Of a DNA stretch of 64,000 nt, positions 53,858 to 63,053 are shown piece by piece (positions within the stretch are counted from its first letter, which is position 1; the number at the start of each line of letters is the position of its first letter). The DNA lies in the NCBI RefSeq assembly GCF_000426725.1, contig NZ_AUFX01000006.1, positions 186,001 through 250,000 on the forward strand, read 5' to 3'. Origin of the DNA: Sporocytophaga myxococcoides DSM 11118 (lineage in GTDB: Bacteria > Bacteroidota > Bacteroidia > Cytophagales > Cytophagaceae). Under the pieces are notes generated by a model. That model saw nothing but the letters and a program-made list of their open reading frames with translations, did no database searches and had not been told where the DNA came from. Made by a program: the position numbers and the translations under genes.

Positions 53858-56800
53858 TTATTTCACTTTCTGCAATTTTATAACTTCAACTTTCCCTGAA
53901 GAATGAACAATAGATGCAATATAAAGACCAGACTCCAACCCTGTTCCAAATCTAACCTGAGCTCCATCCTCAATACTTCCCGAACTAAATACAACAGTTC
54001 CGTTGGAATTAATCACTGTTAAAGACTCTACACTCTCGGCTGCGGTAAGAATGAAAGTATTCTCTGAAGGATTCGGTCCAATAAGAACACCATTACTATT
54101 CGTGTAGTCTATGGAAGTAACAACAGGATTTACTGTGATCGTCTTCGGGGAACTTGTAGTAACTGCACCTTGATTGTCGGTTGCTTTAGCTGTTATAATA
54201 TAAGTACCTGCGCCAAGATTCGTCCAGAAAAATTCATAAGGAGTAGTCAGAACTGAACTTAACAGCTCTGAACCATTATAGAATTCTACTTTACTTACAG
54301 AACCATCACTATCTATAGCAGTAGCGCTTAGACTTATATTTGCAGGAGCTATATGTTCTCCACCGTCCACAGGTGATGTAATACTTATAGATGGAGGTAG
54401 ATTAGCAGGAGTAGTAATACATTGTCCTGCTGATATATTTTCAGAGCCGAATGATAATTCATCAATATTAGGTCCTCCGTCAGCCGTTAGAGATGCTAAT
54501 GTTATTATATTATTTCCCTGAGAAACAGAAATCTGAACGACTGCTGTATTCCAGGTTGTCCATGCTCCTGTACCTGCAAAGCTCAGTGAAGCAACTTGAG
54601 TAACGCCATTTACTGCTACAGACATAGTTCTGTTTGCAGTTGTTCCATTTGCAAAACGGATTGTCAGGCTTACATTACCAGCTGCACTTGCCGAAACTGC
54701 CCATGTAGCTTTGCTGCCTATAACATTATTGACATTTGCATAACCAGTACCATTAAACCCTGTATTTGTATTTTCATTTAATACCCCTTCTACAGAACAT
54801 GCTGCTTCTCCTTGAACTTTAAATGACGGGGTAGAATCCACAATCACAGTTGCTGTGCTTGAAGTGACCGTTGCCCCAGCATTGTCTGTGGCAACTGCAG
54901 TTATCGAATAAGTACCTGCTGCTACATTAGTCCAGTTAAAGGAATAAGGAGCTGTAGCATCTGTGCCAATCAAAGTAGTGCCGTGATAGAAAGATACAGA
55001 GGATATGGTTCCGTCAGCATCATTGGCAGTAGCAGCAATACTGATCAAAGCTGGAGCAAGATAGCTTGTATTGCTTAAAGGAGCTGTCAATGTTATAGTC
55101 GGCAATTTGTTTATAGGATCAAGAGATCCTACAATAGTAATATTTGGTTTAGCGGGCTCTTCCATTTGATCTCCTAAGAAAAAGCTTACATGAGGAGGTT
55201 GGTTGTAAGCTCCATTCTGCCATGCAAGAGCAACTCTATACTGAGGATCATGAACTAACGTTCTAAGTTTATAAGTGGTTGGAATTGTAGTGGTATAAAT
55301 TCTTAAAGCACTATTGTCTGAAGTCCTGAAAATAACTTCTTCTCTCCAGTCACCAAGTATATCACCGCTTAAACAAGGAGTTGATTTGGTTCCATTGTTG
55401 GATGCGCAACCTGAAGCATTTAACAAAGTATTACCCTGGTATTTTGTAATAGAAGTACCATTTAATAATTCTCTGAGTAAATCTCCATCCCACCAGGAAA
55501 GGAAGTTACAGGAAGGAGGAGTTGGCAAGCCTGTCCTTTGACCTTTAGTATTGAACACTCCACTTACACCAGCACCGGCAGCCCATGATTCTGCTCCGGG
55601 AGATGATGCAGAAATATCAGCGCAAACACCTCTTCCAGGACCTTCACCATCAGCGCCTGCAGCAACGGAAGGGATAGCCCATATTTGTCTTTTACTTGTA
55701 GCATTATACATGTAAATACCTTCATCATCAAATCTTTCCTGAATATTTACTACTTCAATGCCAGGTACTGAGGGATCGAAATCAGAAACATGTCCAGCAT
55801 CTCCGTGTCCATTACCTGTTGTATAAAAGGGTTTACCATCATCATCAATGACTGCTGCACCAGATATGATTTCATGCTTTCCATCATTATCCACATCTGC
55901 AACACTAAGACTATGATTACCTTGTCCTGCATAAGCACCGTTTCCTGAAGTATTGCTATCGAACGTCCATCTGTTGGTTAGTTTTCCATCTCTCCAATCC
56001 CAAGCAGCCATTACTAATCTCGTATAGTAACCTCTTCCGAAAAGAGCTGTAGGCCTTTTTCCATCAAGATATGCTACCCCTACTCTGAAGCGATCTATCC
56101 TATTGCCATATGTATCACCCCAAGAGCCTACATTTCCTCTTGCAGGTATGTAATTCGCCGTAGCCATTGCAGCTCCTGTAAGACCGTTAAATACAGTAAG
56201 ATATTCAGGACCGGTCAATATATACCCTCCGCTGTTTCTATAATCAGCATTGGCATCTCCTATTACTTTACCTGTACCATCTACTGTTGCATCAGCAGTT
56301 TTACACATAAATTCTGCTTTACCATCTCCATCAAAATCATAAAAAGCCATCTGAGTATAGTGCGCACCTGCTCTGATGTTTCTACCTAGGTTAATCCTCC
56401 ATAATCTTGTACCATTCAGTCTGTAACAATCTATATAAACTACATCAGTAACACCAGACTGAGAGTTATCCTTAGCATTGGTTGGATCCCATTTTAATAA
56501 AATTTCATAAACACCATCTCCATCTACGTCAGCAATGCTGCAGTCATTAGCATTATATGACCCTGATGGGGTTTGTATCGGCACGGATAAGTAGTTCTGT
56601 CCCCATGTTGCAACCGTTTCTGATGCAGCTTGCTCTACACCACCCACAACTGCTTTTACATTGTATTGAGCATTTGCAGGAGCGCCAGTATCTGTATAGT
56701 TTGTAACAGTTAGTGGATTTGTATTCACCTTAGTACCGTTACGATAAAGGTTAAATGTTATGTTATCTTCCGTTCCCAGCCAACGCCAGCTAACAAAGTT

Positions 56801-56929
56801 ATTGCTACCCGAACGAACAGAAACAACTCCCCTGTTGAGCTTCTCCATGGCGTACTGACCTCTTGAATAAAAGGGCAATATTGAAAACCAAAATAGAAAA
56901 ATGATTTTTGAAAGTTGAAATCTTTTCAT
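53858..56929 (-). CDS. Rhamnogalacturonan lyase PL11 with CBM35-like and Ig-like domains, T9SS secreted (copy 2)
   Basis: A 1023-residue secreted lyase from the ATG at 56929 (signal peptide MKRFQLSKIIFLFWFSILPF, then YSRGQ). The catalytic propeller (about 25-620) is almost identical to copy 1, with only scattered conservative changes such as NITFNLYRNGTKVNTNPLTV against NTTPLTV. The Ig-like, CBM35-like and second Ig-like domains are more diverged. The Cys-rich insert of copy 1 is missing; the protein passes straight into the type A sorting domain (GPNPSENTFILTAAESVESL). Near-identity of the catalytic parts and divergence of the tails point to a recent tandem duplication or gene conversion. 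Same expected substrate, rhamnogalacturonan-I. Confidence 0.92.
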   Translation of the reverse strand: MKRFQLSKIIFLFWFSILPFYSRGQYAMEKLNRGVVSVRSGSNNFVSWRWLGTEDNITFNLYRNGTKVNTNPLTVTNYTDTGAPANAQYNVKAVVGGVEQAASETVATWGQNYLSVPIQTPSGSYNANDCSIADVDGDGVYEILLKWDPTNAKDNSQSGVTDVVYIDCYRLNGTRLWRINLGRNIRAGAHYTQMAFYDFDGDGKAEFMCKTADATVDGTGKVIGDANADYRNSGGYILTGPEYLTVFNGLTGAAMATANYIPARGNVGSWGDTYGNRIDRFRVGVAYLDGKRPTALFGRGYYTRLVMAAWDWRDGKLTNRWTFDSNTSGNGAYAGQGNHSLSVADVDNDGKHEIISGAAVIDDDGKPFYTTGNGHGDAGHVSDFDPSVPGIEVVNIQERFDDEGIYMYNATSKRQIWAIPSVAAGADGEGPGRGVCADISASSPGAESWAAGAGVSGVFNTKGQRTGLPTPPSCNFLSWWDGDLLRELLNGTSITKYQGNTLLNASGCASNNGTKSTPCLSGDILGDWREEVIFRTSDNSALRIYTTTIPTTYKLRTLVHDPQYRVALAWQNGAYNQPPHVSFFLGDQMEEPAKPNITIVGSLDPINKLPTITLTAPLSNTSYLAPALISIAATANDADGTISSVSFYHGTTLIGTDATAPYSFNWTNVAAGTYSITAVATDNAGATVTSSTATVIVDSTPSFKVQGEAACSVEGVLNENTNTGFNGTGYANVNNVIGSKATWAVSASAAGNVSLTIRFANGTTANRTMSVAVNGVTQVASLSFAGTGAWTTWNTAVVQISVSQGNNIITLASLTADGGPNIDELSFGSENISAGQCITTPANLPPSISITSPVDGGEHIAPANISLSATAIDSDGSVSKVEFYNGSELLSSVLTTPYEFFWTNLGAGTYIITAKATDNQGAVTTSSPKTITVNPVVTSIDYTNSNGVLIGPNPSENTFILTAAESVESLTVINSNGTVVFSSGSIEDGAQVRFGTGLESGLYIASIVHSSGKVEVIKLQKVK

Positions 56930-57206
56930 GATACAAAGTTTAATTATGACCAAATCAAAACCTTTTCTAAAAGTCAACAGTATAAATAAGAGCCTAGGAA
57001 AAATAAATACTGTTTGCCTTTTTCAGTTTCTTGAGTAGTATACAATTCGCCAAATAGGAAGGTGAACAATTATTATTTAAAAAAATTTTATTCCTTTATA
57101 TATTAAAAAAAGCTATCCCTATGGATTGCTTTTTAATTTTACCTTTAAAACTGATTTACAATTTTTTACTCCGCAAGTTGATAAAAAATAGAAAGCCGAT
57201 TAAAAG
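56930..57206. promoter_or_regulatory. Upstream region of PL11 copy 2
   Basis: Carries the same conserved blocks as the region before copy 1 between 56935 and about 57085, including GGAAGGTGAACA at 57057-57068. Beyond that it is AT-rich with no ORF and ends at the stop of the TPR/PD40 gene of the next operon. Confidence 0.65.
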
Positions 57207-59246
57207 TTATTTTTTTAATCTGAATAGCTGACGGCTTGAATCATGAAGGTATTTAATACAATATTTATTTTGAACGATTTCACTTCCTTCCAGCCTAACT
57301 TCCTTACCATCAACAAAAAGATCATATAATCTATCGTCCATTACAACAATTTGAAAATCACCTTCTGGTCCGGGAGTTATATTAAACTGGTTTCTGTTTA
57401 CCCAATCCCACACTGTAACTTCAGGAATATTAGAAGTTTCCATATCCTTTGCCGTAACACATTCTTTTATACTTACATATAATATTGAAGGTGTAGCTGC
57501 ACCAAGATATAAATTATAGTAAGGTACCAAATCAGTTAGCCTGAAAGATTTTCTTTCTACATATATATATCTGAGCTTGTCACCATTTCTTGATGTAATA
57601 ATATATTCACAATCCCCATCCAGTTTTATTGTCGCTGTAGCTGTATTATTATCAAGAGTATCCAGTGTTTTTTCAGTCAAGTTGTTTATAAGTATTAAAG
57701 CTCCGCTGAAATTCTCTTTAGAAAATTCACCTTTAAACTGAAGACTTGCATTATAAATATGCTTTCTCTTTAAATAAATTATTTTGGAAATTTTATTAGT
57801 ATATGCTGCATTACCATAGGTCGATATATTCAAGGTATCACTCTTATAATCATTCTTATAGATAATCAATCTATATGCATGACCAGGACGGAGATTTGCT
57901 TTAATTGAATTTGGTGAAGAACCAGGTAAACATCTAATAGGTATATTTAATTCCGCATCAACAAGACTGGCAGTATAATCAACCAATTCCTTTTTATCAA
58001 AATCATCAAAAATGCTAAGATCAAAAAACACTTTATTCTCGGTATACATGTAAAGATCATCATCTCCATTGCTCTTTCTGTTAGAAGAAAAATAACCTGT
58101 CTTAGCCTTTTTATTATAACTGAAGCCAAAGTCATCAAGATTAGAATTCACAGGGAATCCCATATTTACAACCATGCTATCTTTAAACAGAAGATCGATA
58201 TAATAAATATCCAAACCTCCCATTCCATACTTACCATCTGATGAGAAAAACAAAATATTATCATCCGTTAAAAACGGATATTTCTCATCTCCTTTGGTAT
58301 TGACTTTAGGCCCAAGATTAGCTGGCTCTGACCAGGAACCATTCTTCAATAGGCTCATATAAATATCAGTCCCGCCATAGCCACCTTGTTTATCTGAAAC
58401 AAAAAACAATTGTTTTCCATCCGTGCTTATTGCGGGATGACCAATTGAATATTCAGCATTATTGATGGATATAGGAGAAAGGTATTTCCATTTTTTTAAC
58501 GATTCATCAAATTCACCGGAATAAAGTTCCAATCTGTAAGGTTCCTGATCTCCTTTTACACAAATGTTAACAATTGCTTTAAGACTATCATAAAATGCAA
58601 CAGGTCCAATATGAAGTACATTTTCTTTATCGAAACTTACTTTAACAGATTTACTCCAACCAGTATCATTTTTTTGGGAATAATAAATATGTGCAAAACC
58701 ACCGTTATTTAAAGCATTATACTTCCGAACTACTGAAGTATCTTCTTCCTCAGTAACATAAAACATTCCTTTATTCAATTGAGCAGGACAGTACTCAGAA
58801 CCAGAAGTATTGAAAGGCAAACTAAAAATGTTATAATACAGACTATCTCTGAAAAGATTATTTAATACAATCCTTGAATGAACTTTTGTAAAAATTGTAT
58901 CTGCCTTTGGATCATTGATTGCCCGTAAAGTATTGAAATAATCTATACTATCCTGAGAATTCAAAACATGCCCGGATAACTGAATATTTTCAAAGCACCT
59001 TTTCGCCTCTTCATATCTGGACATTTTTTTAAAGAGTATGGCAGCCTTTCTGTTAAGATCACAATCTTTAATATTTTTCTTTTTCTTTAAAGCTTCTGCA
59101 TACAGGTCAGCTGCTCTTGCATAAACCAGCTTTTGATAATAATAATCCGCACGATTTTTAAGGCTGTTAACATCAGTAAAGACAGACTGAGCAAAAACCG
59201 CTTTAACTTTTATTAATAAAAACAATATGACCAGCAACCTCTTCAT
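57207..59246 (-). CDS. TPR/PD40 exported protein, PorE-like without OmpA domain
   Basis: A 679-residue exported protein from the ATG at 59246 (MKRLLVILFLLIKVKAVFAQ signal peptide). The longer frame would overlap porP/sprF. TPR-like helices occupy about 25-115 (YYYQKLVYARAADLYAEAL). PD40 beta-propeller blades occupy about 160-420 (GHPAISTDGKQLFFVSDKQG, FLTDDNILFFSSDGKYGMGG). The C-terminal 250 residues form beta-rich domains. Unlike the protein at 10486-12348 it ends without an OmpA peptidoglycan-binding domain. It lies 4 bp downstream of the PorP/SprF gene in the sigma-factor operon. A role as periplasmic partner of that PorP/SprF is likely from linkage. Confidence 0.82.
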   Translation of the reverse strand: MKRLLVILFLLIKVKAVFAQSVFTDVNSLKNRADYYYQKLVYARAADLYAEALKKKKNIKDCDLNRKAAILFKKMSRYEEAKRCFENIQLSGHVLNSQDSIDYFNTLRAINDPKADTIFTKVHSRIVLNNLFRDSLYYNIFSLPFNTSGSEYCPAQLNKGMFYVTEEEDTSVVRKYNALNNGGFAHIYYSQKNDTGWSKSVKVSFDKENVLHIGPVAFYDSLKAIVNICVKGDQEPYRLELYSGEFDESLKKWKYLSPISINNAEYSIGHPAISTDGKQLFFVSDKQGGYGGTDIYMSLLKNGSWSEPANLGPKVNTKGDEKYPFLTDDNILFFSSDGKYGMGGLDIYYIDLLFKDSMVVNMGFPVNSNLDDFGFSYNKKAKTGYFSSNRKSNGDDDLYMYTENKVFFDLSIFDDFDKKELVDYTASLVDAELNIPIRCLPGSSPNSIKANLRPGHAYRLIIYKNDYKSDTLNISTYGNAAYTNKISKIIYLKRKHIYNASLQFKGEFSKENFSGALILINNLTEKTLDTLDNNTATATIKLDGDCEYIITSRNGDKLRYIYVERKSFRLTDLVPYYNLYLGAATPSILYVSIKECVTAKDMETSNIPEVTVWDWVNRNQFNITPGPEGDFQIVVMDDRLYDLFVDGKEVRLEGSEIVQNKYCIKYLHDSSRQLFRLKK

Positions 59247-59250
59247 CTCA

Positions 59251-60147
59251 TTAAAAATATCTTGGCATATATGCATTATCCTTAAAAAAGACAAACCTGT
59301 AACTCAGCTTAAACTCATGGCTGGCCCCTGCAACTGAACTGAAACGGGAGAATGGAGCATCATAAGAATAGCCAGCCTGAAGCTGATTGGTAATTTGAGC
59401 CTGAACAATAAAATTTAAAGAAGTCCCTACTCTATAGCCTAAACCTAGCCATAACACATCATTCAAAATAAAGATATTATTTATATCTAACTGGGCGTTA
59501 CTACCATTCACATATTTAACAAGAAAGCCGGGAAGATATTTAACCTGATAAGATAATTTAAATACATATCCTCCATGAATAAATATATGCCTGTATTTAA
59601 CAGCTTCACCATCTTCATTAATTCTAACTTCCAGAAGATCTGGAACGGATGCTCCCAGATAATACTTTGGAGAGTACCAATAAATCCCGGCACCAACACC
59701 GGGTGCAACATATATAGATTTATCACTACTCATATCAGGATCGTTGGCTTGCTTGGTCTGAATCCTGCTGAATCTTGAGACCATCTGCACAAATCCCCCC
59801 TCTAATCCAAGAGACAACTTTGAATTATTATTGAAGCTTATCCTATATGCATAAACACCATACAAGCCAGTCTTTCCCGTAACGCCTATTTTATCATGTA
59901 CCGCCAATAGGCCAAGCGCAATCTTTTTTTTCTTAACAGGACTATGTATTGAAAATGTTTGAGTAGAAGGAGCTCCATCAATATCCATCCATTGCTTTCT
60001 ATAAACTGCAGTAGCATTCAGATCTCCCTGACTTCCGGCGTAAGCAGGATTAATGATTAATGTATTAAAAATATACTGACTATACATTGGTTCATTCTGA
60101 GCATGCACAAAACCAGACTTGAGAAGAAACATCATGATTAAAACCAT
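59251..60147 (-). CDS. PorP/SprF family type IX secretion membrane protein
   Basis: A 298-residue outer membrane protein from the first ATG, at 60147, which gives the signal peptide MVLIMMFLLKSGFVHAQ. The family start NEPMYSQYIFNTLIINPAYA, then GSQGDLNATAVYRKQWMDI, is diagnostic. The barrel follows, with DGAPSTQTFSIHSP, LGLGYRVGTSLNFIVQAQIT and a terminal FSYRF-like HEFKLSYRFVFF. In Flavobacterium johnsoniae SprF is needed for secretion of the adhesin SprB. PorP/SprF paralogues typically sit next to the type B sorting-domain cargo they serve. Here the RCC1 type B protein is immediately upstream, fitting that rule. Confidence 0.9.
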   Translation of the reverse strand: MVLIMMFLLKSGFVHAQNEPMYSQYIFNTLIINPAYAGSQGDLNATAVYRKQWMDIDGAPSTQTFSIHSPVKKKKIALGLLAVHDKIGVTGKTGLYGVYAYRISFNNNSKLSLGLEGGFVQMVSRFSRIQTKQANDPDMSSDKSIYVAPGVGAGIYWYSPKYYLGASVPDLLEVRINEDGEAVKYRHIFIHGGYVFKLSYQVKYLPGFLVKYVNGSNAQLDINNIFILNDVLWLGLGYRVGTSLNFIVQAQITNQLQAGYSYDAPFSRFSSVAGASHEFKLSYRFVFFKDNAYMPRYF

Positions 60148-60202
60148 GTAATTCTTCTTTCTGATGAACAGCCTCAAATATAAATTACAATTCAACTTTA
60201 GT

Positions 60203-62263
60203 CTATCTGTTAATTACTACATATCCCTTCATAACCGGATTCCCTTCACCCAAATTAATTACATAAAAATAAGTGTCGTCTTCTAAAGGTACTTTTCCAG
60301 CAACATTACTTTCTCCCTTCCACACTTTGGATTCATTATTATATGAATTATTTCTATATACCAACTGTCCCCAGCGATTATATATTTCCACTTTGTTATC
60401 AGGATATAAATCAATAAAATCTATAATCCACTCATCATTGATATTATCTCCATTCGGAGTAAATCCGTTATAAACCTTAACTTCGGAAGCATCAACAATC
60501 CTTATCTCTGCAGCTTCAGAATACCTGGCAGGACAACTGCCTCTTTTGACATAGGCCCTGTAATAAGTCGTTTTTAACAAGTTATTATAAACACAAGAAG
60601 ATTCCGAGGACTTTATAATTTGCCAGTCTGTAGTAAAATTATCTTTTGAATATTCCCAGAACAAAATTGTTCCTTTATAATCTTTTAAACGGAGAGTATC
60701 TTTATTCAAATGAGCACGGACACTCGCTGATGATTCAACTATACCGCTTTTGGTCAATGAATCTATATCTATTACAGTTACAGGAGAATAGAATGTTTTA
60801 CCACAATCATTTAATAAAACTCTGTAATAAGTTTTCTTCTTAAGATTTATATATTCATTAGAAAAGCTGGTATTAACAATAGATGTAAAAGTCTCAAAAT
60901 TATCTGTCGATAGTTCCCACCTCTCAATTGCTGAATGGTATTTAGTAATATAAACTTTGCCTTTATTAGATTCAACACAAACAGAAGAAGCATTCTCCAT
61001 TTTTCCATTACCTGGAAATACATCTCTATCAGGTTCACATGGCAAAGTTAGCATGACGGGAAGCCATCTATCTACGTGATCATTAAGCCCCAGCTGGCCG
61101 AGAGGATTTCCACCCCAAACGTAAATTTCATTTTTATCATTTCTCACTATGCAATGAATATCTCCGACAGATATATAATTAATATCTTTCAAATCTCCGG
61201 TACCTGAAGGGTCTTTAACCTTTACCGGGAGAGCAGAATCCAGAGTATCATTTTTACCAAGCTGACCATAATCATTAAGTCCCCAGGCGCAGACAGTCTT
61301 GTCAGACATTAAAGCAAGAGCTACACCTTGCCCACCTGCGATAGCAACAACACCGGACAAATGCTTGGTACCATCAGTACTCCTAACATAATCAGGTAAC
61401 AGGCGATCGGTTTTATTCCCAGTACCAAGCCTGCCGTCCCAGTTAGGTCCCCAGACCCAAAGAGTATCACTGTTAGATAAGGCATACGAATAATTATCCG
61501 CAGCTTCTATTTTTATAATATTATTCAAAACAGACTTTCCTGATTTATCCTTAACAGGTATGGCATATGCTGAATTTGTTTTATTACTCTGACCAAGTTG
61601 GCCTACATGGTTTTTTCCCCAGCCCCATACGCTGCCATCACATAACAAAGCAATGCAAAATGTACCACCTCCGCTGATTGCTTTTACATTCTTCAAAGTA
61701 TCGCCAGGTGCCTTTAACACATATGAAGGATAATATACAGGATCAGTAAAATTACCAGTACCTGTTTCCCCATTGGCATTGCCACCCCAACTTAACACCT
61801 TACCATCATTTGTTAGCGCATACCCGGTTGTATTTCCTGTCGAAATCTGCTTTATATTACTCAAATGTCCTAAACCTCCAACACCTTTTACGATGTAGGG
61901 AGTAAGTCTTTTGTTCAATGTCCCATCACCCACCTGACCGCGATCATTGGGCCCCCATGATAAAACTGTGTCTCCTGAATTGGTAAGCGCCATAAAAGTT
62001 GTTACTCCTTCCAAAGATACCTGTTTACATCTGGGAGGTATTCCTCCATTTATACCGGAAATCAGGATAGGCACATTGGAAGGAACTAAGGAACCTATTC
62101 CAAGCTGTCCAACGTTATTTTCACCTGTTAAAAATACTCTTCCATCTTCACACAAAAAAGCAGAGTTATCATCACTCGCAGAAAAAAATACATTCTGGCC
62201 CTTAGCTTCTGATAAAGCAAGAGTAGCAAATAATATACTAAACAGAAGAGCTCTGAAATGCAT
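60203..62263 (-). CDS. RCC1-repeat surface protein with T9SS type B sorting domain
   Basis: A 686-residue secreted protein. Signal peptide about 1-23 (MHFRALLFSILFATLALSEA, then KGQ). Six to seven RCC1 repeats (about 25-400) form a propeller; typical units are WGPNDRGQVGDGT, WGKNHVGQLGQSN, WGLNDYGQLGKND and WGGNPLGQLGLND. A middle beta region (about 405-590) contains repeats such as KKKTYYRVLLNDCGKTFYSP and LLKTTYYRAYVKRGSCPARY, which look like paired Ig-type modules. The C-terminus (about 595-686) is a gliding-motility-type (type B) sorting domain: VYNGFTPNGDNINDEWII and VEIYNRWGQLVYR. It is directly followed by porP/sprF, so it is the probable cargo of that protein. Confidence 0.9.
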   Translation of the reverse strand: MHFRALLFSILFATLALSEAKGQNVFFSASDDNSAFLCEDGRVFLTGENNVGQLGIGSLVPSNVPILISGINGGIPPRCKQVSLEGVTTFMALTNSGDTVLSWGPNDRGQVGDGTLNKRLTPYIVKGVGGLGHLSNIKQISTGNTTGYALTNDGKVLSWGGNANGETGTGNFTDPVYYPSYVLKAPGDTLKNVKAISGGGTFCIALLCDGSVWGWGKNHVGQLGQSNKTNSAYAIPVKDKSGKSVLNNIIKIEAADNYSYALSNSDTLWVWGPNWDGRLGTGNKTDRLLPDYVRSTDGTKHLSGVVAIAGGQGVALALMSDKTVCAWGLNDYGQLGKNDTLDSALPVKVKDPSGTGDLKDINYISVGDIHCIVRNDKNEIYVWGGNPLGQLGLNDHVDRWLPVMLTLPCEPDRDVFPGNGKMENASSVCVESNKGKVYITKYHSAIERWELSTDNFETFTSIVNTSFSNEYINLKKKTYYRVLLNDCGKTFYSPVTVIDIDSLTKSGIVESSASVRAHLNKDTLRLKDYKGTILFWEYSKDNFTTDWQIIKSSESSCVYNNLLKTTYYRAYVKRGSCPARYSEAAEIRIVDASEVKVYNGFTPNGDNINDEWIIDFIDLYPDNKVEIYNRWGQLVYRNNSYNNESKVWKGESNVAGKVPLEDDTYFYVINLGEGNPVMKGYVVINR

Positions 62264-62312
62264 CTAAAGTACCTACAATTTCAAATTTAACCTAGTGACT
62301 AAAACATGAATA

Positions 62313-63053
62313 TTATTTACATTCTATTGAAGGAACCTCTACTTTAACATTCAACCTGCGAACACAACCTTTGGCATCTTTTACAAACAAACTGTACTTT
62401 CCTTGTTTAAGGTCTCCGATAAATGGTTCAGAAATAAATTCCCGATTGGGATGTATTGAAAATTCAAACGGTGCTTTACCATATTTAATGGTGTTCAAAT
62501 CAACTTCAATAGCACCATTACTTTGATCAGTGCATGCAGCTCTTGCCTGACAAGAGAAACTGATCAACGTGTCTTTACAAATATCATGATCATTATTTAT
62601 AGCAGCATTTTTTTCCAGACTATCTTCTGGCAAAAGTTCAGGAATATTATTCCAGGCTGCAGTATCGATTTCATTATTTTCAGAAACAGAAGTAACAGTA
62701 TCAGTTAGTACCGGATTGTTTTTGGGTTCGGGCTTAACTTGCTCATCTGATTTAAGAAAGAAGTACAATAAAACAGCAATTAAAACCAATGCTGCGCCGC
62801 CTCCAAAATACTTCCAGCCATTATTCTTATTACCGATATATTTACTACCGCTAAGATCCTTGTGCATTCTGGCTTTTAAATCAAGGAGATTTTGACCTAC
62901 GACAATCTGATAGCTTATATTTTGTATTTCAAACTGCTCAGCAAATTCCTTATTCGACTTAAGCCTTTCTTCAAAATCAGATTTCTCCCCTGCGCTCATC
63001 TCTCCATTGAGATAGCGATCTATCAATTCATATGTATAATCGGGGAGACTCAT
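62313..63053 (-). CDS. Anti-sigma-factor-like membrane protein with SprB-repeat-like periplasmic domain
   Basis: A 246-residue single-pass membrane protein. The cytoplasmic part (about 1-80) has the helical start typical of Bacteroidota anti-sigma proteins (YELIDRYLNGEMSAGEKSDF) with no zinc-finger HCxxC. One transmembrane helix lies at about 83-100 (FGGGAALVLIAVLLYFFL). An acidic linker follows. The periplasmic end (about 165-243) resembles a SprB repeat: ARAACTDQSNGAIEVDL, APFEFSI, FIGDLKQGKYSLFVKDAKGC. Its ATG overlaps the ECF sigma stop (ATGA), the usual layout of sigma/anti-sigma pairs. A sensor using a T9SS adhesin-type module is an inference. Confidence 0.75.
   Translation of the reverse strand: MSLPDYTYELIDRYLNGEMSAGEKSDFEERLKSNKEFAEQFEIQNISYQIVVGQNLLDLKARMHKDLSGSKYIGNKNNGWKYFGGGAALVLIAVLLYFFLKSDEQVKPEPKNNPVLTDTVTSVSENNEIDTAAWNNIPELLPEDSLEKNAAINNDHDICKDTLISFSCQARAACTDQSNGAIEVDLNTIKYGKAPFEFSIHPNREFISEPFIGDLKQGKYSLFVKDAKGCVRRLNVKVEVPSIECK

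Noticed and set aside
60148-60195. Upstream TTG start for porP/sprF
   Set aside because: The first ATG at 60147 gives a normal signal peptide; the longer N-terminus is charged and has only a TTG.
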